DNA of 40,701 nucleotides from Prevotella sp. (GCA_024681875.1 JAILAA010000200.1:1-40701); one strand, 5' to 3'; numbered from the stretch's first letter, positions 25,361-33,953 are shown. Program-made: numbers and translations. The notes: generated from the letters alone by a model not told the origin.

Positions 25361-26338
25361 ATGCGAATCATCTTTTTGCTCATGGCCATGGCTATGGGCT
25401 GTGTTGGTACATGGGCACAGCACAGGCTGATCATGCCTCGTTCCCTGCGCCCGGGTGACAGTGTAGCGGTGGTGTCGCCGTCGAGTGCCGTTAAAGAGAA
25501 AACCGTCAGCGAGGGCTGCGAGATACTGCGCCAATGGGGCTATATACCTGTTGTTGGGCCGCACGCCCTGAACGAATATCATGGCTTTGCCGGAACTGCA
25601 GATGAACGTGCTGCCGACCTGCGCTGGGCACTCACCGACAGTACCATCAGCGCCATCATGTGTACTCGTGGCGGTGACGGCGCCGTTCAGTTGCTGACAC
25701 GCATCAGCCCTGCCGATTTCCGGCGCCAGCCTAAGTGGCTTATTGGCTTCAGCGACATTACAGCCTTGCATAGCGCCATGGTGCAGCAAGGCGTGATGAG
25801 CATACATGGTTCGATGCTTCATGCCATCAGTGCACAGGAGGGTAAGGACAGCGTCAGTGTAACACTGCGCAAACTGTTGGAGGGCACGTTGCCGTCGTAT
25901 CACGCAGAACATCATCGTTTCGACCAACAGGGTAGTGCAGAGGGACTGCTGGTAGGTGGAAATCTCTCGGTGTTCTGCGGATTGGCTGGTTCCCCCTACG
26001 ACTTTCTGATGCACCGTGATCCGCTGATCCTCTTCATTGAAGACACTGGTGAGGAGATGACCAAGGTGGACCGTATGTTACACCTGTTGGAAGTGCGTGG
26101 CGTGCTGCACCGTCTGAAAGGCATTATCGTAGGTCATTTTACAGATTACGAAAGAAAGAAGAATGATTTTGAGGATATGTATGAGATGTTGCACTCCTAT
26201 CTGAGCGAGCTCAACATACCCGTGTGCTATGCCTTTCCCGTGGGCCACAAGCGCCCCAACCTGCCCATGATAGAGGGGTGTCGGGTCCGCCTTGTTGTGG
26301 GGCCCTGTGGCACTACGCTGCAGTTCATGGAGGAGTGA
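25361..26338 (+). CDS. S66 family LD-carboxypeptidase (LdcA-like), exported
   Basis: A 325-residue serine peptidase that removes the terminal D-Ala from tetrapeptide stems during peptidoglycan recycling or remodelling. It has an N-terminal signal peptide (LLMAMAMGCVGTWAQ), so it acts in the periplasm, unlike cytoplasmic E. coli LdcA. The ATG at 25361 is preferred to a TTG at 25352. Motifs: LRPGDSVAVVSPSS, CTRGGDGAVQLL, nucleophile loop IGFSDITAL (Ser131), GGNLSVFCGLAG, the glutamate of LILFIEDTGE, and a C-terminal GHF with the histidine (IVGHFTD). It is the last gene of the glmM run and ends at a bidirectional terminator. Confidence 0.9.
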   Translation: MRIIFLLMAMAMGCVGTWAQHRLIMPRSLRPGDSVAVVSPSSAVKEKTVSEGCEILRQWGYIPVVGPHALNEYHGFAGTADERAADLRWALTDSTISAIMCTRGGDGAVQLLTRISPADFRRQPKWLIGFSDITALHSAMVQQGVMSIHGSMLHAISAQEGKDSVSVTLRKLLEGTLPSYHAEHHRFDQQGSAEGLLVGGNLSVFCGLAGSPYDFLMHRDPLILFIEDTGEEMTKVDRMLHLLEVRGVLHRLKGIIVGHFTDYERKKNDFEDMYEMLHSYLSELNIPVCYAFPVGHKRPNLPMIEGCRVRLVVGPCGTTLQFMEE

Positions 26339-26356
26339 TATGTGATGTAGGATAAG

Positions 26357-26395
26357 AAAAAAGTGAAGAGCAAAATGCTTGCTCTTCACTTTTTT
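26357..26395. terminator. Bidirectional terminator between LD-carboxypeptidase and pnp
   Basis: A perfect 17-bp stem (AAAAAAGTGAAGAGCAA with its complement) and 5-base loop. An A-run on one arm and T-run on the other serve both converging genes. Confidence 0.95.
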
Positions 26396-26415
26396 ACTTT
26401 AATATCTTTCAACTT

Positions 26416-28797
26416 TTAAAAGTCCATGTGGTCAAGGGCATCGCTGAAGTCGCGGGGCTCACGGTTCTGCTGCGGGTCACGATACTCTGCATCGTCGTGA
26501 TGGTGCTCAGGACGCTCGAAGCGCTCGGGACGCGGACCACGGCGATCGCCACGGTCGGGACGGTCGGTGCGGGGCTGACGACGGTCGCCGCGCTCAGGGC
26601 GTTCACCGCGCTCGCCACGCTCAGGACGCTCGCGGCGTGCTGGGCGCTCACGCTCCACATAGCCCTCGGGCTTCGGAATGAGCACACGGTGTGAGAGCTT
26701 GTACTTGCCTGTCTTCGGATCAATCTCGAGCAGCTTCACGGTGAGCTTGTCGCCCTCCTTGATGCCAGCCTCCTCGACGGTCTCCAAGCGCTTCCAGTCA
26801 ATCTCGCTGATGTGCAGCAGACCATCCTTGCCCGGCATGATTTCGACGAAGCAACCGTAAGGCATGATGCTGCGCACGGTACCCTCGTAGACCTCGCCCA
26901 CCTCGGGAACGGCCACAATGGCACGGATCTTGCGGATGGCGGCGTCGATGCACTCCTTGTTGGGACCGCTGACCTGCACCTTGCCCACGCCGTCGGTCTC
27001 GTCGATGGTGATGACGGTCTTCGTGTCTTCCTGCATTTGCTGGATGATCTTGCCACCAGGGCCGATGACGGCACCGATGAACTCCTTCGGAATGTCGAAG
27101 GCCTCGATGCGGGGCACGTGGGGCTTCAGCTCGGGACGCGGCTCGGCGATGGTGTCGGTCAGGCAGTTCAGAATGTGCTCACGACCGGCCTTGGCCTGCA
27201 TGAGTGCCTTCTCCAGAATGTCGAAGCTCAGACCGTCGCACTTGATATCCATCTGCGTAGCGGTCAGACCGTCGCGTGTACCGGTGGTCTTGAAGTCCAT
27301 ATCGCCCAGGTGATCCTCGTCACCCAAGATGTCGCTCAACACAGCATATTTGTCCTCGCCGGGGTTCTTGATCAGACCCATGGCGATGCCGCTGACGGGC
27401 TTCTTCATAGGTACGCCGGCGTCCATCAGTGCCAGTGTGCCGGCGCAGACGGTGGCCATCGACGATGAGCCGTTGGATTCCAGAATCTGCGACACGAGGC
27501 GCACAGTGTAGGGGAAGTCAGCGGGAATCTGTCCCTTCAGACCTCGCCAAGCCAGATGGCCGTGACCAATCTCACGACGGCCTACGCCGCGCTGAGCCTT
27601 GGCCTCGCCCGTGCAGAACGGGGGGAAGTTATAGTGCAGCAGGAAACGCATGTAGCTCTTGTCGAGCACATCGTCCACCAGCTTCTCGTCGAGCTTTGTG
27701 CCCAGCGTGCAGGTAGACAGCGACTGTGTCTCGCCACGGGTGAAGATAGCACTTCCGTGAGGCATGGGCAGCGGCGACACCTCGCACCAGATGGGACGGA
27801 TGTCGGTGGTCTTACGACCGTCGAGACGGATACCCTCGTCCAGGATGCAGCGGCGCATGGCATCGCGCTCCACGTCGTGGTAGTAGCGGTCCATCATGGC
27901 CTCGTACTCTTCCTTGGAAATCTCTGAATCCTCAGGCACCTCAGCCAGGAACTTCTCCTTGAAGTCCTCAAGCAGCTTCTCGAAAGCCTCGGCACGCTGC
28001 TGCTTCTCCAGAGCCTGCTTCGTGATGTCGTAGGCGGGCTGATAAAGCTCCTTATTCATGCGCTCGCGCAGGGCCTCGTCGTTCACCTCATGGTTGTACT
28101 CGCGCTTCACGTCCTTGCCCAGCTCCTTCGAGAGCTCAGTCTGCAGCTCGCACATCGGCTTGATGGCGTCCATGGCGGCCTTCAGTGCGCCCAGCAGATC
28201 CTGTTCGCTCACTTCATCCATCTCGCCTTCCACCATCATAATGTTGTCAGCCGATGCACCCACCATAATGTCCATGTCGGCGTGTTTCATCTGCTCGAAG
28301 GTCGGATCAATGACATATTTTCCGTTAACGCGGGCGACGCGCACCTCCGAGATGGGGCACTCGAAGGGAATATCTGAACATGCCAATGCGGCGGATGCGG
28401 CGAAGCCGGCCAGCGCATCGGGCTGGTCGACACCATCAGCCGAGAGAAGCATGACGTTGACGAAAACTTCAGCATGATAGTTGCTGGGGAAAAGGGGACG
28501 GAGTACGCGGTCCACGAGGCGCGACGTGAGGATTTCGAAGTCAGAGGATTTTCCCTCACGCTTTGTGAAGCCGCCGGGGAAACGGCCTGCGGCTGAATAC
28601 TGCTCACGATAATCTACCTGCAGCGGCATGAAATCAGTTCCGGGGACAGCATCCTTGGCAGCGCAGACGGTGGCTAAGAGCACGGTGTTGTTCATGCGGA
28701 GAACAACGCTGCCGTCGGCCTGCTTGGCAACCTTCCCGGTTTCAATGGTGATGGTCCTTCCATCAGCCAGTTGAAGGGTTTTTGTAATTACGTTCAT
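26416..28797 (-). CDS. pnp: Polyribonucleotide nucleotidyltransferase (PNPase)
   Basis: A 793-residue 3'-5' phosphorolytic exoribonuclease of RNA decay. Two RNase PH-like cores are visible (first: [29 protein letters not shown] and GGFTKREGK; second: [54 protein letters not shown]). They are followed by a KH domain ([17 protein letters not shown]), an S1 domain ([29 protein letters not shown]) and a tail of about 75 residues very rich in Arg, Glu, Pro and Gly ([20 protein letters not shown]) that ends DALDHMDF. The tail is disordered and probably contacts RNA or partners. A TAACTTTG box lies 60 bases upstream, and the leader holds the palindrome GCGCAATTTGCGC (28832-28844), possibly relevant to the autoregulation known for pnp. 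Confidence 0.98.
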   Translation of the reverse strand: MNVITKTLQLADGRTITIETGKVAKQADGSVVLRMNNTVLLATVCAAKDAVPGTDFMPLQVDYREQYSAAGRFPGGFTKREGKSSDFEILTSRLVDRVLRPLFPSNYHAEVFVNVMLLSADGVDQPDALAGFAASAALACSDIPFECPISEVRVARVNGKYVIDPTFEQMKHADMDIMVGASADNIMMVEGEMDEVSEQDLLGALKAAMDAIKPMCELQTELSKELGKDVKREYNHEVNDEALRERMNKELYQPAYDITKQALEKQQRAEAFEKLLEDFKEKFLAEVPEDSEISKEEYEAMMDRYYHDVERDAMRRCILDEGIRLDGRKTTDIRPIWCEVSPLPMPHGSAIFTRGETQSLSTCTLGTKLDEKLVDDVLDKSYMRFLLHYNFPPFCTGEAKAQRGVGRREIGHGHLAWRGLKGQIPADFPYTVRLVSQILESNGSSSMATVCAGTLALMDAGVPMKKPVSGIAMGLIKNPGEDKYAVLSDILGDEDHLGDMDFKTTGTRDGLTATQMDIKCDGLSFDILEKALMQAKAGREHILNCLTDTIAEPRPELKPHVPRIEAFDIPKEFIGAVIGPGGKIIQQMQEDTKTVITIDETDGVGKVQVSGPNKECIDAAIRKIRAIVAVPEVGEVYEGTVRSIMPYGCFVEIMPGKDGLLHISEIDWKRLETVEEAGIKEGDKLTVKLLEIDPKTGKYKLSHRVLIPKPEGYVERERPARRERPERGERGERPERGDRRQPRTDRPDRGDRRGPRPERFERPEHHHDDAEYRDPQQNREPRDFSDALDHMDF

Positions 28798-28856
28798 CTT
28801 GTGTTAAAAAACATCTAAAAATAAATAAAAAGCGCAATTTGCGCAAAAACATCGCG

Positions 28857-28864
28857 CAAAGTTA
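28857..28864 (-). promoter_or_regulatory. -7 box for pnp
   Basis: TAACTTTG on the minus strand, followed by GCGCGATG; the start codon is 60 bases downstream, leaving a leader that contains a small palindrome. No clear -33 element is seen. Confidence 0.6.
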
Positions 28865-28958
28865 CACATTATTTATTTAATACGGGCATAAAGCCGCATC
28901 TTTCTGCCTATTTTTAGGAAAGATTTGCAAACTTGACCACAGATGCAATGGACTTTGG

Positions 28959-28979
28959 ACTTCAGACTTCAGACTTCAG
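28959..28979. repeat. 7-bp tandem repeat (ACTTCAG), three units
   Basis: Three exact units of acttcag, with a degenerate one before. The stop codon of the DUF3109 gene (28969-28971) lies within the array. Confidence 0.85.
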
Positions 28980-29574
28980 AGCGAAGCTGAGTGGCTACGT
29001 CGCACAGCTCTTGGTACCATTTTTCGCCGAAACGGCGAATGAGCGGCTCTTTCAGGAACTTGTAGACGGGCAAGTGCAGGCGTCGCCCTTTGTCGCGGCC
29101 GCACTGGCAGATGTCCCAGCGGTGATAGTTCAGGCCCACATTGCCGTCGCTGAATTTCTTTTCACGGATGGGATAGAGTGCGCAGCTGATGGGCTTGCAG
29201 AATCTGCAGCGGCCCTGCCTGTAGACCGACTCAAAGGCGCAGCCCACAAACGTACTCCCTTCGGGGAAAATGAGGGGGGCTGTAAACACACAGTCCTTGC
29301 CGCCCACAATGCTGGTGACAAGGTCGCCATCGCGGTCAGTATAGGCCACGCCCTGATGATCAATGACTGCCTGGGCAGAGGCGCTGAGCATGGGCCACAC
29401 GGTGTCGAGGCTGTCCTCAATTTCAGCTATCTCATCGAGTGTTACTGGTGCACCGGCATCGCCTTCCACGCAACAGGCACCGTGGCAAACATCGAGGTCA
29501 CAGCAAAACTCCTCCGTCAGAATGTCTGACGAGAGCAACACGTTGCCTATCTGAATGATCGGGGGGATGTTCAT
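28969..29574 (-). CDS. DUF3109 family cysteine-rich protein
   Basis: A 201-residue cytoplasmic protein with a cysteine pattern typical of DUF3109 (YkgJ-like putative zinc/iron-cluster proteins): FCCDLDVCHGACCVEG near residue 23-40, then GKDCVF, VGCAFESVYRQGRCRFCKPISCALYPIRE and DICQCGRDKG. The eight-or-more conserved cysteines suggest a bound metal or Fe-S cluster, but the function is unknown. The start codon is one base from the ung stop, so it is cotranscribed with ung. The 3' end, including the stop codon, is formed by a 7-base tandem repeat. Confidence 0.9.
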   Translation of the reverse strand: MNIPPIIQIGNVLLSSDILTEEFCCDLDVCHGACCVEGDAGAPVTLDEIAEIEDSLDTVWPMLSASAQAVIDHQGVAYTDRDGDLVTSIVGGKDCVFTAPLIFPEGSTFVGCAFESVYRQGRCRFCKPISCALYPIREKKFSDGNVGLNYHRWDICQCGRDKGRRLHLPVYKFLKEPLIRRFGEKWYQELCDVATQLRSEV

Positions 29575-29575
29575 T

Positions 29576-30241
29576 TTACCATTGTATCGGTACTAAGCCA
29601 TTCTGCTGAAGGTATTCGTTGCAGCGTGAGAACTGATGCTGGCCGAACCATCCTCCACGGTTGGCCGACAGGGGCGAAGGATGGACGCTTTCCAGCACAA
29701 GGTTTCTTTGACGGTCTATCATATAGGCCTTGCCACGGGCATAGCCGCCCCACAGCATATAGACAAGATGTTCGCGCTCGCGGGCAAGAGCAGCGATGGC
29801 GGCATCGGTAAACTCACGCCAGCCCAGGAGCGAATGGCTATTGGCCTGATGGGCTCTGACCGTAAGCGTAGCATTGAGCAGCAGCACCCCCTGTCGCGCC
29901 CATCGCTCCAGGTTGCCGCTCTGTGGCACAGGCACGCCTAAGTCCATCTCTATTTCCTTGAAGATATTCTGCAGCGAGGGTGGGAAAGCCACGCCGTCCT
30001 GCACCGAGAAACTCAGTCCGTGGGCCTGTCCCGGCTCGTGGTAGGGATCCTGGCCGATGATGACCACCTTCACCTCATCGAAGGGACAGAGGTTGAAGGC
30101 GTTGAAGATGAATCGCCCCGGCGGGTAGCATGTGGTTGCAGCGTATTCCTGCCTCACACGTTCTGTCAGCTGTTGGAAATAGGGCTTGGCAAACTCGCCT
30201 TGCAACCGCTGCTTCCAAGATTCTTCTATCTGTACGTTCAT
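29576..30241 (-). CDS. ung: Uracil-DNA glycosylase, family 1
   Basis: A 221-residue DNA repair enzyme that excises uracil from DNA. Motifs are VVIIGQDPYHEPGQAHGLSFSV with the catalytic Asp65 and His68, FPPSLQNIFKEI, GVLLLNATLTVRAHQANSH and the C-terminal LESVHPSPLSANRG loop with the second catalytic histidine. Length matches the family. A promoter with CTTG, 20 bases, TAACTTTG lies immediately upstream, with the -7 box only 9 bases before the start codon, so the transcript is very short-leadered or leaderless. It precedes the DUF3109 gene by one base. Confidence 0.97.
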   Translation of the reverse strand: MNVQIEESWKQRLQGEFAKPYFQQLTERVRQEYAATTCYPPGRFIFNAFNLCPFDEVKVVIIGQDPYHEPGQAHGLSFSVQDGVAFPPSLQNIFKEIEMDLGVPVPQSGNLERWARQGVLLLNATLTVRAHQANSHSLLGWREFTDAAIAALAREREHLVYMLWGGYARGKAYMIDRQRNLVLESVHPSPLSANRGGWFGQHQFSRCNEYLQQNGLVPIQW

Positions 30242-30249
30242 ATTGAGGG

Positions 30250-30281
30250 CAAAGTTACGATTTTTCAGTCAAATCAGCAAG
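30250..30281 (-). promoter_or_regulatory. Promoter for ung
   Basis: CTTG (30278-30281), 20 bases, TAACTTTG (30250-30257) on the minus strand. The -7 box begins only 9 bases before the ung start codon. Confidence 0.7.
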
Positions 30282-30289
30282 GTTTTTCC

Positions 30290-30315
30290 AAAAAAAAGGG
30301 TCACCGCCGTGACCC
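30290..30315 (-). terminator. Intrinsic terminator (small RNA / upstream operon)
   Basis: A 7-bp stem GGGTCAC/GTGACCC with a 4-base loop (30298-30315) followed on the minus strand by eight T (30290-30297). Confidence 0.88.
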
Positions 30316-30353
30316 AACCTTTGTTAACCTTAAATCTAATACTATGAAAAACA
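30290..30353 (-). ncRNA. Candidate small RNA of about 60-65 nt
   Basis: Between the O-methyltransferase stop and ung, the minus strand shows a promoter-like pattern (CTTG, 20 bases, TACTTTTG at 30359-30390), then about 35 bases without a gene, then a GGGTCAC-CGGC-GTGACCC hairpin followed by eight T. The predicted transcript begins near 30353 and ends near 30290. Alternatively the hairpin only terminates the upstream murI-aroQ-methyltransferase operon, but the dedicated promoter box between that operon and the hairpin argues for an independent short RNA. No family name can be given from sequence alone. Confidence 0.5.
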
Positions 30354-30358
30354 CATTG

Positions 30359-30390
30359 CAAAAGTAGTACTTTTCCTTCCAATCTGCAAG
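30359..30390 (-). promoter_or_regulatory. Promoter of the candidate small RNA
   Basis: CTTG (30387-30390), 20 bases, TACTTTTG (30359-30366) on the minus strand, the same arrangement as the ung promoter. The downstream gene ung is too far and lies beyond a terminator, so this box needs another transcript. Confidence 0.6.
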
Positions 30391-30460
30391 TATTTTGCTG
30401 CTTAAAAGTTTGAATCTTGCAAATAATTGACTTGTATCAATGTAAATTCGTAGTTTTTCT

Positions 30461-31087
30461 TTACAGTTTCTTTAAGATTGTAAGTCCGTCGCGTAGTGGC
30501 AGGATGATTTTGCTGACGCGCTGGTCGGCGGCCACGTGGTCGTTGAAGCTGCGTATACCCATCGTCTGCTGGTCGTGATCGTAGGCCGTGTCGACGACGT
30601 GGCCGTCCCAAAGTGTATTGTCGACAAGGATGAAGCCGCCATGGCGTACTGTGGCGAGGGTCATCTCATAAACCTCAACGTAAGTGCGCTTGTCGCCGTC
30701 GAGGAACGCCATGTCGAAAGTAATTCCTAGGGCGGGTGCCAATTGCATGGCGTCGCCGATGATGAAGTTGATGCGGTGCCCCACGGGTGAACCCGCTATC
30801 CAGTGGCGGGTGAAATCCTCCAGTTCGTCGTTTATTTCAAAAGTGTAGACGCGACAGTCGTCGTCGGCCAGGCCTTCGGCCATGCAGAGGGCACTGTATC
30901 CGCTGAATGTACCCACCTCTAAGATGTTTCGCGGAGCGACCATCTCCACCAGCATCTTCAGCACCCTGCCTTGCAGATGCCCGCTGGCCATGCGCGGGTT
31001 GAGCAGCTGCACGTTGGTGGCGCGCCACAACCGGTGTAGGTAGTCTGGCTCGGCATCGATGTGGCTCAGTATGTAATCGTCTATCAT
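30461..31087 (-). CDS. O-methyltransferase, class I SAM-dependent
   Basis: A 208-residue cytoplasmic methyltransferase of the catechol-/caffeoyl-CoA-O-methyltransferase type. The SAM site is ILEVGTFSGYSALCMAEGL, the acidic loop VYTFEINDELEDF, then IIGDAMQLAPAL, the metal-site block DMAFLDGDKRTYVEVYE and FILVDNTLWDGHV. The start at 31087 (MIDDYILSHID) is chosen because it gives a four-base ATGA overlap with the aroQ stop and the usual family N-terminus; a longer frame would overlap aroQ by 70 bases. The acceptor is unknown. It is the last gene of the murI-aroQ-methyltransferase group. Confidence 0.9.
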   Translation of the reverse strand: MIDDYILSHIDAEPDYLHRLWRATNVQLLNPRMASGHLQGRVLKMLVEMVAPRNILEVGTFSGYSALCMAEGLADDDCRVYTFEINDELEDFTRHWIAGSPVGHRINFIIGDAMQLAPALGITFDMAFLDGDKRTYVEVYEMTLATVRHGGFILVDNTLWDGHVVDTAYDHDQQTMGIRSFNDHVAADQRVSKIILPLRDGLTILKKL

Positions 31088-31503
31088 TTGGCAAGCAAAG
31101 CCTCTATGGCGAGACGATAGGAGTCGAGTCCGAAGCCGCAGATGACGCCGCAGCACGCGCTGCTGATCATGCTCTTGTGGCGGAATTCTTCGCGTTGGTG
31201 CACATTGGAGATATGTACCTCGACGACAGGAGCCTTGATGCTGCGGATGCAGTCGTGAAGGGCCACGCTGGTGTGTGTGTAGGCGCCGGCGTTGAGCACG
31301 ATGCCATCGCAGTCGAAGCCAGCCTGCTGCATTTTGTCGATGAGTTCGCCTTCAATATTGCTTTGGTAATAGTCAATCTTGACGTCGGGATAGCGCTGGC
31401 TCAGCTGCGGTAGGTATTCTTCGAAAGACATCTGGCCGTATATGCCCGGCTCGCGGCGGCCTAAGAGGTTGAGGTTGGGGCCGTTGACAATCAGGATTTT
31501 CAT
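31084..31503 (-). CDS. aroQ: 3-dehydroquinate dehydratase, type II
   Basis: A 139-residue enzyme of the shikimate pathway, converting 3-dehydroquinate to 3-dehydroshikimate. The opening is IVNGPNLNLLGRREPGIYG with the catalytic Tyr22; further on come YYQSNIEGELIDKMQ, IVLNAGAYTHTSVALHDCI and VEVHISNVHQREEFRHKS with the catalytic histidine, and ISSACCGVICGFGLDSYRLAI. Length is standard for the dodecameric type II enzyme. It overlaps the downstream methyltransferase by four bases and lies 41 bases after murI. Confidence 0.97.
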   Translation of the reverse strand: MKILIVNGPNLNLLGRREPGIYGQMSFEEYLPQLSQRYPDVKIDYYQSNIEGELIDKMQQAGFDCDGIVLNAGAYTHTSVALHDCIRSIKAPVVEVHISNVHQREEFRHKSMISSACCGVICGFGLDSYRLAIEALLAK

Positions 31504-31544
31504 GGGAGTTGGGAAGTTGTGGAGGTGAGTAGAAAAATAATGGA

Positions 31545-32414
31545 TTATTGCTTGACAGTTATTGTCGCGAGGTCAATATGGTCTGCGCTCACAGGCTCGT
31601 TGAGGAAGCGCTGCGCCTGCTCGGCAAAGCGTTCAGGATTCTCGCTGGTAAGATAATGTGTCTGTCCGCCCGTAGAACATTGCTGTGCTATTTCAGGATG
31701 ACGCTGCAGATAATCGGCCAGCGACTGCGCCACATAGCCGCCCTGCGCTATAACCTGCACCTGCTTGGGCATGTAGCGCAGAATTTTCGGCATCAGCAGC
31801 GGGTAGTGGGTACAGCCCAGAATGGCTGCGTCGATGAGCGGGTCGGCGTCCATCATCTGTTGGATGTATTTCTGCACGAAATAGTCGGCACCAGGCGAAG
31901 ACGCCTCGTTATATTCCACCAACGGCACCCAGAATGGACAGGCAATACTAGTCACCTTGATGCCAGAGTGCAGTTTCTCTATTTCCAGCTCATAGCTCAG
32001 GCTCTTTACGGTGCCCTCGGTGGCCATTACGCCAATATGACGGCTCTTTGTCAGCGAGCCTATGACCTCCGCCGTAGGCCTGATGATGCCTAAGACGCGG
32101 CGATGTGCATCCCAAAGGGGCAAGTCCTGTTGCTGGATGGTGCGTAGTGCCTTAGCCGAGGCCGTGTTGCAGGCCAGAATGACCAAGCGGCATCCCATCT
32201 GGAAGAGCTGTGCCACGGCCTGTCGCGTAAACTCATAGACCACACTGAACGAGCGTGGCCCGTAGGGGGCGCGTGCGTTATCGCCCAGATACAGGTAGTC
32301 ATACTGCGGCAGCTGCTTGCGTATGGCATCGAGGATGGTCAGCCCGCCGTAGCCGCTGTCGAAGATGCCGATGGGGCTTGTAGCGGATGTGCTGTAGAAG
32401 GCAGTCTTTATCAT
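31545..32414 (-). CDS. murI: Glutamate racemase
   Basis: A 289-residue cytoplasmic enzyme making D-glutamate for peptidoglycan. The motifs are PIGIFDSGYGGLTIL, LYLGDNARAPYG, the first catalytic cysteine in VILACNTASAKAL and the second in AAILGCTHYPLLMP. The ATG at 32414 is chosen; a TTG four codons earlier lies inside the likely -7 box TAATTTTG, so the leader is very short. It heads the murI-aroQ-methyltransferase group. Confidence 0.96.
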   Translation of the reverse strand: MIKTAFYSTSATSPIGIFDSGYGGLTILDAIRKQLPQYDYLYLGDNARAPYGPRSFSVVYEFTRQAVAQLFQMGCRLVILACNTASAKALRTIQQQDLPLWDAHRRVLGIIRPTAEVIGSLTKSRHIGVMATEGTVKSLSYELEIEKLHSGIKVTSIACPFWVPLVEYNEASSPGADYFVQKYIQQMMDADPLIDAAILGCTHYPLLMPKILRYMPKQVQVIAQGGYVAQSLADYLQRHPEIAQQCSTGGQTHYLTSENPERFAEQAQRFLNEPVSADHIDLATITVKQ

Positions 32415-32423
32415 AGTGATGTG

Positions 32424-32431
32424 CAAAATTA
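32424..32431 (-). promoter_or_regulatory. -7 box for murI
   Basis: TAATTTTG on the minus strand, 9 bases before the chosen murI start; no convincing -33 element is seen. The same spacing is seen for ung. Confidence 0.5.
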
Positions 32432-32499
32432 CAAAACTTTTTCATATTACATCCTTTTTTTGCCTTTTTTTTTATGATAGTTCTCGCCGTAAATTTCTC

Positions 32500-32583
32500 T
32501 AAATCGCATCGTGATTTATATAGACCGCGACGTGGTCTATAAAAACCGTGTCGTGATTTAAATAGACCACGTCGAGGTTTAAA
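32500..32583. repeat. 21-bp tandem array of palindromic units, four copies
   Basis: The 351-base gap between divergent murI and the efflux operon holds four 21-base units (32500-32520, 32521-32541, 32542-32562, 32563-32583). Units are imperfect palindromes, for example TAGACC-GCGACGT-GGTCTA and TAAATC-GCATCGT-GATTTA. The 21-base step equals two helical turns, as expected for repeated operators. On the minus strand it could be read as a basic heptapeptide repeat (FKPRRGL, YKSRCDL), but no credible gene start is present. The rest of the gap holds AT-rich sequence and the two promoters. Confidence 0.88.
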
Positions 32584-32655
32584 CAAATTCTGTTTGACTA
32601 AGTAGTTGTCTCCATAACATCTTTTTTGCTAATAATATGTAAAAAAGAAGGCAGA

Positions 32656-32689
32656 TTTGCCGAGCATACACATCTTTTTGTTAATTTTG
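32656..32689 (+). promoter_or_regulatory. Promoter for the RND efflux operon
   Basis: TTTG (32656-32659), 22 bases, TAATTTTG (32682-32689), giving a leader of about 70 bases. Spacing is slightly longer than the usual 19-21. Confidence 0.6.
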
Positions 32690-32765
32690 CAGCCTGAAAA
32701 CCAGAGATAACTTTTGGGTTTTCGGTGTATATATAGGCATTTGACATTATAATATCATAGTAAGT

Positions 32766-33941
32766 ATGAAAAAGAAGACAATCTTGATGGTTGCTGTCGT
32801 GGCTACGGTACTCGCTTCGTGCGGTGGCGGCGGCGGTATGCCCAACTTCGGCGACAACGAGTTTCCCGTGGAGGAAGTAAAAACCTCGTCGACCGAAATG
32901 CAGACAACTTATCCTGCCACTATCAACGGTATCCAAGACGTGGAGATACGTCCGAAGCTGTCGGGATTCCTCACGCAGATCAACGTGACGGAGGGCCAGA
33001 CGGTGCAGGCCGGTCAGCTGTTGTTCGTCATCGACAACGAGACCTATCAGGCAGCTGTACGTCAGGCGCAAGCCAGTGTGAACACAGCCCAGAGTGCCGT
33101 TAACACGGCGAAGTTGACTTATGAGAACTCGCAGCAGTTGTTCGACAACCGTGTCATCGGCGAGTATGAGATGCAGACGGCCGAGAACAGCTACAACAGC
33201 GCGAAAGCACAATTGGCACAGGCACAGGCCATGTTGGCTTCGGCCAAGGAGAACCTGTCGTTCTGCTATGTAAAAAGCCCTGCTAGCGGCGTCGTAGGCA
33301 CGTTGCCCTTTAAGAAAGGTGCGCTGGTGAGTGCCAGCAACGTGTTGACCCATGTATCGGACATTTCGCAGATGGAGGTATACTTCTCGATGACCGAGAA
33401 GGATATGCTGATGATGGCAAAGAGCGATGGCGGTAGTGCCGTTGAGCAGTTCCCCTCCGTGCGCCTGCAGCTGGCTGATGGCAGCATCTATGGCTATGAC
33501 GGTCATGTCAGTACCATCAGCGGCGTTATCGACCAGGCTACGGGCACCGTGCAGATGAAGGCGATTTTCCCCAACCCCGACCGTCTGTTGAAGAGCGGCG
33601 GCAGCGGCACCATCGTCATCCCCAGAACGAGCTCGGATGCCATCATCATCCCGCAGTCGGTGGTGTCGGAGGTGCAGAACAAGAAGTTCGTCTACCTGCT
33701 GAGCGACAGCAACAAGGTGGCCTACACCGAGATTACCGTCGACCCGCAGAACGACGGCAACAACTACATCGTGACCAGCGGCCTGAAAGTGGGCGACAAG
33801 TACGTGACCAACGGTATCACCAAGCTGCAGGATCAGATGGAGATTGTGCCCATCACGCCTGAGCGCTACCAGGAGAAAATCCGTGAGCAGGCCAAGGCCA
33901 TGAGTGCCGGCGACATCGTGGAAGCAGTGCAAAAGAAGTAA
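32766..33941 (+). CDS. RND efflux periplasmic adaptor (AcrA/MexA family) lipoprotein
   Basis: A 391-residue inner-membrane-anchored adaptor (VLASC lipobox, Cys19, followed by a GGGGG stretch). Family features are the barrel-sandwich half VEIRPKLSGFLTQINVTEGQTVQAGQLLFVID, a long alpha-hairpin of alanine/glutamine-rich heptads (QAQASVNTAQSAVNTAKLTYENSQQLF and SYNSAKAQLAQAQAML), the second half KSPASGVVGTLPFKKGALVS, the beta-barrel (YFSMTEKDMLMM to TGTVQMKAIFPN) and a membrane-proximal domain. It links the pump to the outer-membrane channel encoded in the same operon. Substrates cannot be inferred. No local regulator is seen. Confidence 0.96.
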   Translation: MKKKTILMVAVVATVLASCGGGGGMPNFGDNEFPVEEVKTSSTEMQTTYPATINGIQDVEIRPKLSGFLTQINVTEGQTVQAGQLLFVIDNETYQAAVRQAQASVNTAQSAVNTAKLTYENSQQLFDNRVIGEYEMQTAENSYNSAKAQLAQAQAMLASAKENLSFCYVKSPASGVVGTLPFKKGALVSASNVLTHVSDISQMEVYFSMTEKDMLMMAKSDGGSAVEQFPSVRLQLADGSIYGYDGHVSTISGVIDQATGTVQMKAIFPNPDRLLKSGGSGTIVIPRTSSDAIIIPQSVVSEVQNKKFVYLLSDSNKVAYTEITVDPQNDGNNYIVTSGLKVGDKYVTNGITKLQDQMEIVPITPERYQEKIREQAKAMSAGDIVEAVQKK

Positions 33942-33953
33942 TTCACAATGCTT

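Noticed and set aside
30344..30367. Seven-codon reading frame MKNTLQK on the plus strand
   Set aside because: There is no downstream gene on that strand for a leader peptide, and the bases overlap the minus-strand promoter of the candidate small RNA.
32500..32583. Basic heptapeptide-repeat protein (FKPRRGL...) on the minus strand
   Set aside because: It has no convincing start and the frame runs into murI in a different register; operator or repeat DNA is the simpler reading.
32598..33932. A 444-codon open frame on the minus strand
   Set aside because: It is antisense to the RND adaptor; composition (His/Val/Leu rich) is that of a shadow frame.
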